The notes under the pieces: model-generated
Told to the model about the DNA's origin: nothing
Seen by the model: only the letters and a program-made list of their open reading frames with translations
Databases searched by the model: none
Shown: piece by piece, positions 1 to 12,000 of the stretch
Position numbering within the stretch: the stretch's first letter is position 1
How the letters are laid out: each line of letters opens with the position of its first letter
From: Aurelia coerulea
Lineage: Eukaryota > Cnidaria > Scyphozoa > Semaeostomeae > Ulmaridae
Direction of reading: 5' to 3'
Length of the DNA stretch: 64,000 nucleotides
NCBI GenBank assembly: GCA_039566865.1
Contig: CM076949.1
Coordinates: 7,541,501-7,605,500, forward strand
Made by a program: the position numbers and the translations under genes

Positions 1-30
1 CGCCAGCTGGTCTAGGGTATCTCTTGCTCG
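1..30 (-). CDS. FTSJ3: FTSJ3 exon 23, truncated by window edge
   Basis: The first 30 nt of the next exon. Completing an Ala codon with the G left by exon 22, it reads [10 protein letters not shown], matching the GRKVRRPAGVKG block of the family. Acceptor attttag|CGAGCA. About 30-40 further residues and the stop should lie left of base 1. Confidence 0.88.
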
Positions 31-3000
31 CTAAAATAAATACAGGTCGAGTTAGAATCAAACATACAGTCATCTGCGAGTTTATATTAGTCTCGGATGG
101 AAGAGTCGGACAGAAGAGTTAGACAGAAAAGTCAGACAGAAGAGTGGCACAGAACAGTCAGATAGAAGAGCTAGACAGAGGGTCATCACAGACTTGTAGA
201 TAACGCTGAAGATGGCTACGAGGTAGACTTATGATCTTTCGTCCCTTGTTTCCCTGCGTTCTTTGATTTGCTGATGTCATTTGGTCAATAGGGATTCATA
301 ATATTACTCTTATAAAGTGGGCCCCCTTTAGGCCAGCGTATTCCGCATTCACCAATCAAATTGCTAGAATCTATTTTTCAATCAAAAGGAGGTACTATTA
401 CTGCTTGAAAGTTATACATTTTGCGATTAGTAGGTCAGGAAAACATCATTCTCTGTAATAAAAGTTTGCTTTTCAATGTTGCTCTTTAAATCAGACTTTG
501 AAGCGATTTTGTTGAGTGTACGAGATCTCCCGCTAGTTTAGGCCATTTTGAAGAAGGGGGTCCACTTTTTAAGATTGACCAAGTGATATCAGCAAATCAA
601 AGAACGCAGGGAAACAAGGAACGAAAAGTCATAAGTCTAGCTACGATGGTGCATTTTGGCGGGATGCATTGCGATCTTTAATCGAACTCCTGTAGAACTT
701 TTAAAGATAAGTAATTACAACGCAATGCATCTTCTTCTCGCCACAATCTAACTTCCAAAAGCTTAGCGTTATCGTCTATTGAGACACAAAAATAAATACA
801 TTTTTTTCATCATTCTAAAGACGAACATTAGATAAGACATAATCTTTATGCGTAGTTGTTTATAGTTAGATATTCGATAGATAATTCCAAAGTAAAGGTT
901 CCAAGAACTCTAGAAGGTTACGACTGATTTTAGTGAAATACTTTTTTTAGGCTACATTAAAATCTACCATAATTCTTCCAGTTTCGGACAGCAAAAGTTT
1001 CAGACAAAGCTGTGTCCGACCCTGGTTTCTCCGAATCACCACAAAAAGCGTTCAATGACATTTTTGGCTAAATTACTTACCCATTAATTGAAGCATTCAG
1101 TGGCAATCTTCGGTTAAAATTACCGGGTGTCCAAAAAAAACACTCCCGTTTGAAAAATCACCAAAATTTGATAACCTGACCGATCTTCAATTTTCTTTTT
1201 TGCCAAGAACATCCAGGACCAAATTGTTTTCCCACACATAGATGATCTCGTAATTGGTTTAAAATTAGCAAATTTAGCTCTTTTTATGGCTACCTGGTTT
1301 TGAATCATATTGCAAAAAAGCATTTAGACTTGCCAGATCAATTTCTTTGTGCATATAAAGCTATGAATTTGCGGAATGCCATTGCCGATGTCCTTGTTCC
1401 AAGGATGAAAACTTGCAATGGGCAGAAAGTGATATCTTTCCGGGGTGCAAAGACTTGGAATGAATTGCCTTTGGATGTCAAACAAGCACCCTCTCTTAGC
1501 ATTTTTAAAAGTATGTTCTGAATGCTGAAGTAATTTGCCTCTCTCAGGCTAACTCCATTGTTTTTCATTTATCTTTTTTATTTTGGATTGTAAATATAGG
1601 TAATTTGTTAGTAATTTTTAGTAATATTGTAAAGTTTGGCACGGCCCCCTGTAAAGCAATCCTCTCGATTGACGGGGCCACCGTGTAAAAATAATGAAAA
1701 ATGAAAAATGAAAATGAGTGTGCAGTCAATCTCTTTGTACGCACCTTTGTTGCAGAATAGCCAGATCAAATGACAAAAATTGAATAATTGTATCTACCGA
1801 GAACGGGGGTCGTGCTTTCGTTATCCTTCTCAAAATTTACCAGACTTGGACGCTCGATCCAAACCTCTTTTCTAGCAAGTAAAAAGGTATATTACATGCA
1901 GAAACCATGGGTGAGAGGAAACAAGATGTTTATTATTTCACAAAATGTAAACACAATCATACCTGCATTTTTATCGTAGCTCAAAGCTCACCTTTTTTCA
2001 AATTTAAAGGACAACTCCGGGGTTGGAATAATTGTTGATAAAATGAAAAATTACAATGTTGTGAATGGTGTGTAGTACTTTTTCCAACCTCCTCTCTTTT
2101 TTTCTCTGCGAAATTGCGTATTTCAATCTGCAAAATGAGCGAAATGACGTCATTATTTATGACGTCATTTCGCTCACTGCGACTTAAACGAGTCTGTTTT
2201 CTTACGAAACTCTTAAGTAATTTCTGATGTCACAATTGAACCTCCAAACCGAAGCTAGCCATTTTATCGCGTTTTACAAGATGGCGACGACATTGGGCCT
2301 AACTTACGAAAAATGTTGTACGAATTTACAACAGAATGAGATCTCAAAACTTGGAAAGAACTCATAAGTGGTGTTCGGCAGTTGGCAAGGTTGCTTTTTG
2401 ACATTAATTGTAGAAATCCCGGACTTGTCCTTTAAAAGGCCTAATTCTTTTCTAATTTTGTCCACATATTTAGGCCGTTACAGATTTGAATCTGGGAGTT
2501 AAGTTGGCATGCTACGAGTAAAAAGCAGGCGAAAACAACAAGAATAAAAGACACAGGTACGATTTGTTTACAAACATCTCGTTTCCTCTCGCCCATGCAG
2601 AAACATAACATGTAAGTAATGTTGATGCTCTGTCAATTTTTCTTATATTCTTGTGTGTGTCATTCTAGAACAAGGACCACAGGAATGGATGGGCCATACT
2701 TTAGGCCTACTGAAGGCTCTTTCTAGGGCCCTTGTGGTAACGCCAGGAATACAATCTCTTTAACACTTAAATATTATGAAAACAGACTCACCTAGTCCTT
2801 TTTTGGCCACAACATATTTCTTGTCAACTTTCTTTTTGCTAAGAAGTCCAGCATTTTTATATATTCTACAAACAGACAAAAAAGTTGTTCCAATTAACCA
2901 GAGTATTATTACTGAGTGGATGCAAGGAAGATTGAGTCCAGGATTGTTTTTACTTCGTTTTTAAACGAACATTTCTCGCGAAGAATCTATCAATGCGTAT

Positions 3001-6000
3001 CTTTCCTTTACAAAACAAACAAATAATGTAGCTTTAAGTTCTTTTACTTTTATGACATGACTCTTAAGATAACAGCATAATCATTATGATGATAGGTTAT
3101 CCTGTATAAACATTCGTATTATTATTATTATTGTATTATTATTATAACCATTTTCAGATGAAAAATGAATTTTAAAATGAAAATATTCGGTAGCCATTGC
3201 CAGAATAGGTTGACGTTTGTGTTCACTTTCTATTAGAACAATCCCTGAGGTATTGCTATCTTTCAGTGTTCGATCTTTGTCGTGCGTTTTCTGAGATGGA
3301 CTGTATTCTTCTACCACGTTTTACATTTTTGGTTTGGTGAAAAGTTAGTTTCTTTATCATTTCACTGTTTGGGCGTCTGATAGTCTGAATGGGCCGATTT
3401 CAAAGATTTATGACTTAAACTTTAGTAAAAGCTTAAATTGGATTCCACGATTTTTTATAAATTTTTTCTTTTCTTTTATTAGAGCTATAAGCGAGTTTTC
3501 TAAAATTCTCGTTTTCAAGAACTGAAAATGATGAAAAACGTCGATCAAATTTTCTTAAGATTCGACATGAATGGACAAAGAGAATTTTTTCTTGATGATT
3601 TGGGATTTAGAAATCGAATCATTGTAACCCGCTATACGAGTGTTGGTTCTATCTTGAGAGAGATGTAAAATTACTTTCAGTGATACAAAGATATGTCTTG
3701 CCTTTTACAATATCATTGAATTTATGCTTTGGTGCAGGTTGCATTACTTTGTCAAGGGGGTTAAAAAGGCAAACAGGGAAGCGTCATGAGGCCAAGTAAG
3801 CATGGACTTTTGTTGAAATTGTGATATGGGGAATGCTCGGCGAGCAACTTCATTGCCACTACTACAGGATTTCGTAACAGGCCAGTCGTTGAAATAACGC
3901 TCGTGCAAAAGTTTACACCGATCGATTTCTAAATCTCCAAATCACCACGAAAACGTTTTTTCTTGTCTATTCATCCCGAGCCTTGAAATTTGATTGATGC
4001 TTTTTTATGTTTTTTTTAGTGTTTTTGAAAATGGGGAAATTTTAAGAAACTCGCTTATAGCTCTAAACACAGAAGACGAAAAAATCTGCAAAAATCTTGG
4101 AATCTTATTCAGGCATTTTGTTAAGGTCATAAATCTTTCAAAACCAGCACGAACAGTTTTGAGGTCAATAATGGAGGAAAAAATTGTCTGTTTTTTGCAG
4201 ATGGAAAAACAAGGGCAGATTTTGTAATACAATCGCATGAGTTGCTTTTGTTGACACCTCAATTCAAAGCGATTAGCGATTGCAGACAAAGGAAATTCTC
4301 TCAACCAGCAATTCAAAACAAACAAAGCCGCAAAAGTTTCTTTGAAAACCAGGTAGCTAGCTCGCTCGTTGTGCATTCCAGAAACTGTTTTTAAGAGCAA
4401 ACATGAGCATAGATCGAAAGAAGAAGGATGCATCTACACATCTGCCGCGGGCATTCTATTTGTTTGGTTCAAAAGCCGTTTAGGAGGCGATTCAATTCTC
4501 TTATTTTTTGGGTGTTATCAAAACATTTACTGCTCAGCTTCTGGACCAAAGAAATAAAATGCCCGCGGCAGATGTGTAGATATATCCTTCTTCTTTCGAT
4601 CTATGCTCATGTTTGCCCTTAAAAATAATTTCTGGAATGCACAAGGAGCGAGCTAGCTACCTGGGTTTCAGAGAAAATTTTGCGGCTTTGTTTGTTTTGA
4701 ATTACTGGTTGAGAGAATTTCCTTTGTCTGTGATCACTAATCGCTTTGAATTGAGGTGTCAACAAAAGCAACTCATGCTATTGTCTTACAAAATCTGCCC
4801 TTGTTAGATGGAAAAGAAAAAAAAATTTAATTACATGTGTTACAATACAGCAAAAACCCGCGTATAAGAACCAAGTGGATTAAGAACCTGCAGGCTGCAA
4901 TTTCGGAATTAGACCCCCATTGTATAAGAACCCATTCAGCATGAAATTTGAAATAGGTTCTTATTTGTAGAGATCATGGGGTCCTATTCCCAACAAAAGT
5001 TTGTGGAAGAATCATAAATTTTTATATTATCTAACGAGAAGCTTTGAAGGCTTTTCTTTGGATTATAAAAAAATTTCCGAATCTTCCACAAATTTCTGTT
5101 GTGAATAATATCTCATAAACTCAAATGATGTAAACTGACAGTAAATAATATGGCCTGAAGTTTTAATCTGATGAAAAGAAACTCCTGAAGGCCCTCAATG
5201 AAATAAGAACCAATTTAAGAACCTGAACAGCCTAACAAGGACAAATAATCTTTCAATAGAGCCGAACCGGATGTTTACATTTGCACGTTAGCCAATTAGA
5301 TGTGACCATGAAGTCACGCAAACAAAAGAAACGGCGGGAGAAAGTACCCCTCACATTTGGCTCGTCGTGCAAGCGACTAGAAGGTAAATTCAGGAAAAAT
5401 TTAGATTTTTCAAATCAGTACTAATATATTTAAATTTTCCTCGCGGCTTTTTCTAAAAGAACGCGTTACTGCGGAGAAAACTGATTTTGAATAAGGCCCA
5501 TCATTTGGGGTCTAGATTCTCAAACAAGTGAAAGTGTAAATTAAAAATATGCCAAGGATTTCCTTTATCAAAATACATAGTTCTTAACTTATATATTTTC
5601 CCAGTACAGGAGTTTCTAAATTTTTTGGCGATCTGAGAGTTGAGTTTCTTATGGGCAAAGTCTTATGAAGAAAAATACGTGTATGCTAACAATATTGGAT
5701 CTTCTAAATGTGGGTAAAACCGTGTGAAGCGCGATAGTTTTCATTTTGCTCTTCAAAACCTTGCTTCTGAAGTATCTTTAAAATCTGATCTTTATTTTTT
5801 GCTGGCCAATCCTCAGCAATATTCTGTCAGCTTCAATTCTTCAAAACTATGCGGTCAGGTATGCCAAACGCAACGTAAGTGCTTTTACCTGCCTACTTTC
5901 GGTTTCTCAAACGTTGTATTTTGAACAATAAGAAAATACGTTGTCACAGGTACAGTATGAGGAAAGCTGCATGTTCATATTTTGATAGTTAAGAACAGCA

Positions 6001-9000
6001 AACAGAAGATTTCACGTTTCAGCTCATAATAACCACAAACTAATGAAAGGGACCAGAGATACTGACGAATCTTCCCACTTTATTTAGAGGAGTGAAGTAT
6101 GCCTAAACTCGAGAGTAAAATCATTTAAGAAATCCAGCGGTGCAATGTAGCCAAGGAACCTAATGCACTCCGTTATAAACTGTAGCTTTTTGCTATTTTG
6201 CCGCTGGAAATGTTATTTTCCGTTCATTCAAGGTGTCTGTAATGCCTGAATGTGGTTTCCCAGGAAATAATAAAAACAAAACAAATTAATATAGTTGAGA
6301 ACAGACCAAAAACGGCACAAGGTACCCCCCCTCCCCTGTAGAGAAATATTATTGTTAACAAATACCTGGATATTTCCTGGAATGGAGCTTGTTAGTATAA
6401 TTCGTCAAGCACTTAGCTAGCCAAGCATCTGACTTGAGCAAGCCCTGCCTGCCAAGTATGTCATTCAAATAATTCTTCTTGTGAGCAAATCTCCTCGGAA
6501 GCCTTGAAGCACTCTTCTTTGGTAATTTGTGTCCCTTGTAGTGGCTATTATCAACATTTCCTCTTAATTTTGGATGTTTTTTAAGATGGTTTACGCAGAA
6601 ATAACAGCAGAGTAATCGTAGTTTACAACGGCCTCAACTCACGTCAGGTCAAGAATTTTCCCGCCACTCCAGATGTTGACCAATGATAGAAGAGGGCTTA
6701 GGTCAAGCTCAGAAATTGATGATCGAAATGAAAAATTGATGAAAATGTTGATAACTTAAATGCTATTTTTAAATCAAATGAAATCGACAATATGAGTCAT
6801 TAAAATTCAGCAAAGAAAGTTTTAGCTGTGTTGTTAATTCCCCAGGAACGCAACGATGAGGGGGACCTAAGGTTGATATCATATGCTACTTTCTCCGTCG
6901 CCACAGCCTCGGTAATAAAAACTTAGTACCGTTTGAAAGCCAGCTAGCACTTTTATAATGTAGTTGCAATGATATTTAGCAAATAAAAAGACACTGATAT
7001 GACTTTACGTCGTTTTTGAAGGGCTTCGTTACTGAGAATAAAAACCCCAAATGATGGGCCTTATTCAAAATCAGTTCTCTCCAAATTAACGCATTATCTT
7101 AGAAAAAGCCGCGAGGAAAATTTAAAGATATTGGTAGTGATTTGAAAAATCTAAATTTTTTCTGAATTTACCGTATAGTCGCTTGCATGACGAGCCAAAT
7201 CTAAAGGGTACTTTCTCCCGCCGTTTCTTTTGTTTATGCGTGACGTCATGATCACATCTGATTGGCTAAGGGAGCTGTCATAAAGTATGGAACAGACCGG
7301 GGCGGAAGGGATTTCAAACTTCACTTTCAAATTATGTAGCCCAATGCAAGAAAGGAAAAAAATTTCATGGCCCAAATGCACATTCTAAAAAATGTGATAG
7401 CCCCTGAAAAGTTTAACAGAAAAAAAAACAGTACCATTACACAATGCTTTCAGAAGGCAGCAATGAAAATGTCAGAAGATACCACTATGGTAGAAACAGA
7501 AGAGAGTGGTGACAGTGATACTGACAGTAGTGATTGAAAATTGATAGTGACTGAAATTTTTTTTGAATGTTTTAAATGAACAGTTTCATGGCCCATGTTT
7601 AATGTTTGAAATAATTTGTTAGCCCAACATTTCCCCTCAAAAGTTTTGGTGACCCTGTTGAATCCCTTTCGCCCCGGTCTGTTCCATACTTTATGACAGC
7701 TCCCTAACGTGCCAATGTAAACATCCGGTTCAGCTCCATTGAAAGATTGTTTATCCTTGTTGAACAGCCTCATTTCCCACTAAATACCCAAAATATAAGA
7801 ACCTAGTCAGACTGACTTGCTAAATTGTTGGTTCTTACATGCGGGTTTTAACTGTACATCACAAGAATAAATACTACAATCTGAGAATCTTAAAGGAATT
7901 GAGTCCATATAAATAACTGAGCGTTAACGCTATGCTGACAAACTGCTGACGGCCCTTTGTTATCGCACAATTGTGTTAAAGTCATTAGTAGTGGAGACCA
8001 AAGACTTCTTAATCCTTGCATTATCCTCAGGAATTTCTTTGGTTTCATTTCAATAGCGATTAAATCACAACGTTTGTTTTATGATTGAAAAGAAGCTGAT
8101 ATTGGTCATGATGAACGCGCTATTTATGTGGACTCAGTGCCTTTTGATCGCTTCGGAAATTTTATCAAAATGAAAGTTTTAATGATGGAAAAAATAAGGA
8201 TTTTGTGACAAAAGTTGGGGAAAACATGTTAAAGGGGCATTCCTCCAAATTAAATGCATGCAGAGATTCATACTGTCATCCCAATCGAGAAACAGATTAT
8301 GTCAGCCCTTGGAAATCGTTTTCCTTTCGTCGATCGCGCTTCTCAAACGCGAGATATGGAAGAAGAAATATGGACGAATTTTAATTTCAATACCCTAACA
8401 TTTTTATGCATCGTTCTCGGCGAGCAAAGGTAGCATATTTTCGTTATTGTTCATCGGTCGGTTATCGGCGAATCTTGATAGGCTCGTTGCGCGTCGCTCG
8501 TTGAATTGAGTTTGAATGTCCTGTTGTATTCGTTCATTCACGTGTCCACGGTCGACTACGCGCAAGAGAATTGATCGGCTTTACCGAAAATTCTCGTTTT
8601 CTGTCTCAGATTCAATTTCCAGGATATGGCTGAGTTCTCGGTTTCTATTTTGAAAAATATCTGTTTCGTTTTTGGCCCGTTTGAACTTTAGTCAAGTTGG
8701 AGAAACATTGGAAAATGTTTATAACAAGCCTAGAAGCATGGTTAAGGGTGATTGGAAACGTAAGAATATCGATGAAGGTGAATAGAGCTTCCAATATATG
8801 AATCAAGAAGTACAAGATATAGTTCAAACAGTTCCCCTGCGAGAATTCATACATGCACAATACTAAAATACATCGCACATGTATGTAGACATGAGAATAA
8901 TTCCATCACAAAAAACTGTTATTTGCAAAGGCTACGAAGAAATACTTTCGGGATCCATGGCTGAAGATTGCTGGCATATTGGGTGTGTCCATTGAAGAAG

Positions 9001-12000
9001 CTAAGAAAGGAACACAAAATAAGCACAAGTTCGCCGAGCTGGTCCAAAAACGGACCAGTTCGCCTCTCTGACTTTGAAGAAGTTGTTTGGAGCAACCTAC
9101 AGGTACAGGTAGGTATGTTCGTTTTAAAAGCAAACAACGCAGTTCACCGATATCCGTTTTTTTCTGCGGAATGCCCCTTTAAGACTTCAATAATGTATCA
9201 TTCACATCACTCCTGGCCGTACATCATGCTCTTCGTGACAAGGGAAAACGCACCTTTCAAATTGGCCACGGTAGACCGATATTTAGCCTTTTTTCAGAGC
9301 ACCATCTGCCTTCTACTGTCAACTTTAACATCACAGGGTCACATAGTTTGCTGCAGTCAACTGGAACGGATCCTCCTCGGGCTTAAGTGAAATAAATCTA
9401 AAAGAATATGGCGATTACTTACGATTTTATTTGATACATTTTCTCTTTATCTGACGCATCTTGAGTCTCTAGAATATTGTCAGCCTTCTTTCTCACTTTT
9501 TCCATTTTCTTCAACATCTAAAGAGAAGAATCGTACCGTTAAATATCATTAAAACATGCGAACAAGCTCAAGGCGGTTTGATTTCAGTCTAAGGGCCTGT
9601 TTAAAAGAGCCCGGCAAAGGGGCTGGCTCGGTAAGCAAGACCTCACCTTCTTAAGAAATCAATAGTGAAATTGGTTTTCGTTTATATGGAGAAGCGAGCC
9701 AGCCCGGTTAGCGAGATTTCACTTGACACTGGCGAGATCTCGGCAGGCGAAGGCAGGATGAAGATTTTCCCATATAAACACTTCAGCTCGGTTACCGAGA
9801 CGAACACGTCTTTATTGCTCGTGCGCTTCTAGTTTAGAAAATGGGCGCGTGTCAGTTATAGGCACCTGGCCAATTCTGTCTCGGTAAGCGGACTGGACTT
9901 TCTTCTGGAATTTGGCCATAGGGTAGTCATTGTCTTTTGCTCCTCATGGTATCGTCCCCGTATTGTTGTACAGTAAGTAGAAAGTATGGTAGAATGTATT
10001 GTGATATTTTATATGAAAAAAAATTAAAAAAAATTCTTCATATAAACACAGGAGTAAAATCAGCTCGCTTACCGAACCAGCCCGGTTGCCGGGCTCATAT
10101 AAACAGGCCCAAATTAGGCAAAAACGTGCCAAGTCAGGTTAATTTGTAGCTGCATCAAGGGAAACATCATAGCGATTTATCAATCTTTTTGTGTCATATC
10201 AGTCTAACATGAAATATGTCGACGTCAAACTTTGCTATAGGATTGCGGGAAACTTGTGTACACAAATCTACCAAATGAGGTTTTAACGCAACTTTTAAAG
10301 TATGGTGATAAAGACCTCTCAGACGAAATTAATCTAAATATCCTTGAGTTACCTCTACTTTTTATCAATGAAATTGGTCGACTTGACTGAATTCATTCAA
10401 ATTTCTGACATCCGTCAAGTAACCGCCAAGTCCCCCTTCTCGTGAATCTTCCTTTTGAAGTACTGTTATATGTAGGTTTATAGTTTTCGCATTTTATTTA
10501 TTTTTCATCTTCTTCCTCGTGCCGCGGAATAGACATGATATATTGCTCCTCGTGGTATCGTCTCCGTAGTATTGTAGAGTATTTCGTAGGTAGTATAATA
10601 AGTATCGTGTATTGTAAATCTTTATTTGATGATATAAAAAATATATCCACTGTTTGAGAAATCGCACAGGAAAAGCTATGAAAAGCGATCTATCAAATTT
10701 TAATTTCATCATCTTACTGGAGCAGCAACTAAATTTTTGAGAGATTCGCCTCGTAATTTTAGGCGAATTAGTTCCTTCTGAAATCAGGACTTAGCTAAAA
10801 ATAACAGCCAAAGATAGGCTTTTAATTATCATTGGTGTGCTTCTATGGAGCAGCACTGCAACCAATATGTACCAGCGGAGGAATAATCTCAACAGTTCTG
10901 CGGAGGAGGTAACGAAACTCCTCCACAGTAGTAAATTATGTTTTCCTCTGCAAAAGAAAACAGCTGTGGGAATCAAGCACTACTGCGGCGTCAAACCACC
11001 CATGGTTAAACGATGCTGAAAGAGCATGATTACATTGCAACCGTTTCCCAATCATTGGAAGGCCATGCATGAGCAAAGAAAAACATTATTTTACCATGTT
11101 GAAAGTTTAAAATTGGATTGATTTGAGCCACTCCTTCGTAGTTTCAGCCAAAGCCCATGGAAACAACAAGGGCAGACTTTGTACTATAATAGCAACCGTT
11201 GGTATGTAGCATTTGCCGATTGTAGGAAAGCGAAAATCGAAATACCAAGGCAACGTGATTCATGGCTAAACGTTTGCTGTGTCAGCCTATGGCAAATAAG
11301 CGTATTGACATGAAATCGGATTATAAAGCCCAAACAAGATTATCAACAAATATTGCAATAAAAAAAAAACATATTTTCTCCTACCAAGAAAAATGTGAAA
11401 ATGTAAATTGTTTGTTTTTACGTTTTGCATTAAAAATGTGTAATCCAGTAACAACGCTAAAGCCATGCTCAGATCGCGTCCACACAGCATTCTCTTTTAT
11501 TGTGAATCTTTGCTGTGCATTTATTATGCATAAGAGTTTCAATTATCTACCCGTTAGAGAAATTGAAGACTGCAGCAAGCTGTGGTGTAGTTTAAGTCTA
11601 ACTTTAGCTAAGAAAGTACTTCAGCACACTGTAAACTTCAAGATTTACGTATGTTCAGGTATAAATAGCTCCCAATTTCTGCATAAAAGCAAGTTTCAAA
11701 TGAAATTTACAGGATTCGGTTCTGAGTAATCTTTTATTCATTAACCCTATTTGGACCGGGGGGGGGGGGGTTTCCCCCACCAAACTTTCTCAAATATCTC
11801 CACCGCTGTTGTAGACATTGTGCTGCAACTTCTTGACTTTTCCTAAAATTTAATTGGCCATCAAATTTTAAAAATTTCATGGTCCATTGTTGTACCACGT
11901 GACCTCTAGATGCCCTTATTTGGATACTGGTCTAGCCCTGTCCACAAGTTGCTCGAAATATCTCGAAAAGTTGCTCATAATTTCCTGAAAAGTTGCTCAA

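Larger units (their letters stand above)
4848..7854. mobile_element. 3-kb TA-flanked DNA transposon, pogo/Tigger-like termini, non-autonomous
   Basis: Inverted termini CAGCAAAAACCCGCGTATAA and the complement of CAGTTAAAACCCGCATGTAA, each with TA just outside (4846-4847, 7855-7856). The CAGTnAAACCC start resembles pogo/Tigger ends, so Tc1/mariner superfamily is likely. Inside is a larger inverted repeat, about 5228-5515 against 7035-7770, interrupted by a nested element at 7270-7704. I found no transposase frame. Partial relatives lie at about 22490-22590 and 61042-61440. Confidence 0.75.

Noticed and set aside
4005..4622. Several overlapping open frames on both strands (up to 142 codons)
   Set aside because: They lie in the palindromic MULE-like element and the foldback beside it. 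Mirrored frames on both strands come from the inverted repeat, and no domain is visible.
8968..9390. 140-codon plus-strand open frame
   Set aside because: It crosses the right end of the TTAA-flanked element at 9178, so it is a chance fusion of transposon and intron sequence.
11262..11729. 155-codon plus-strand open frame
   Set aside because: No recognisable motif, no splice context and antisense inside an FTSJ3 intron. Such a length can occur by chance in 64 kb.
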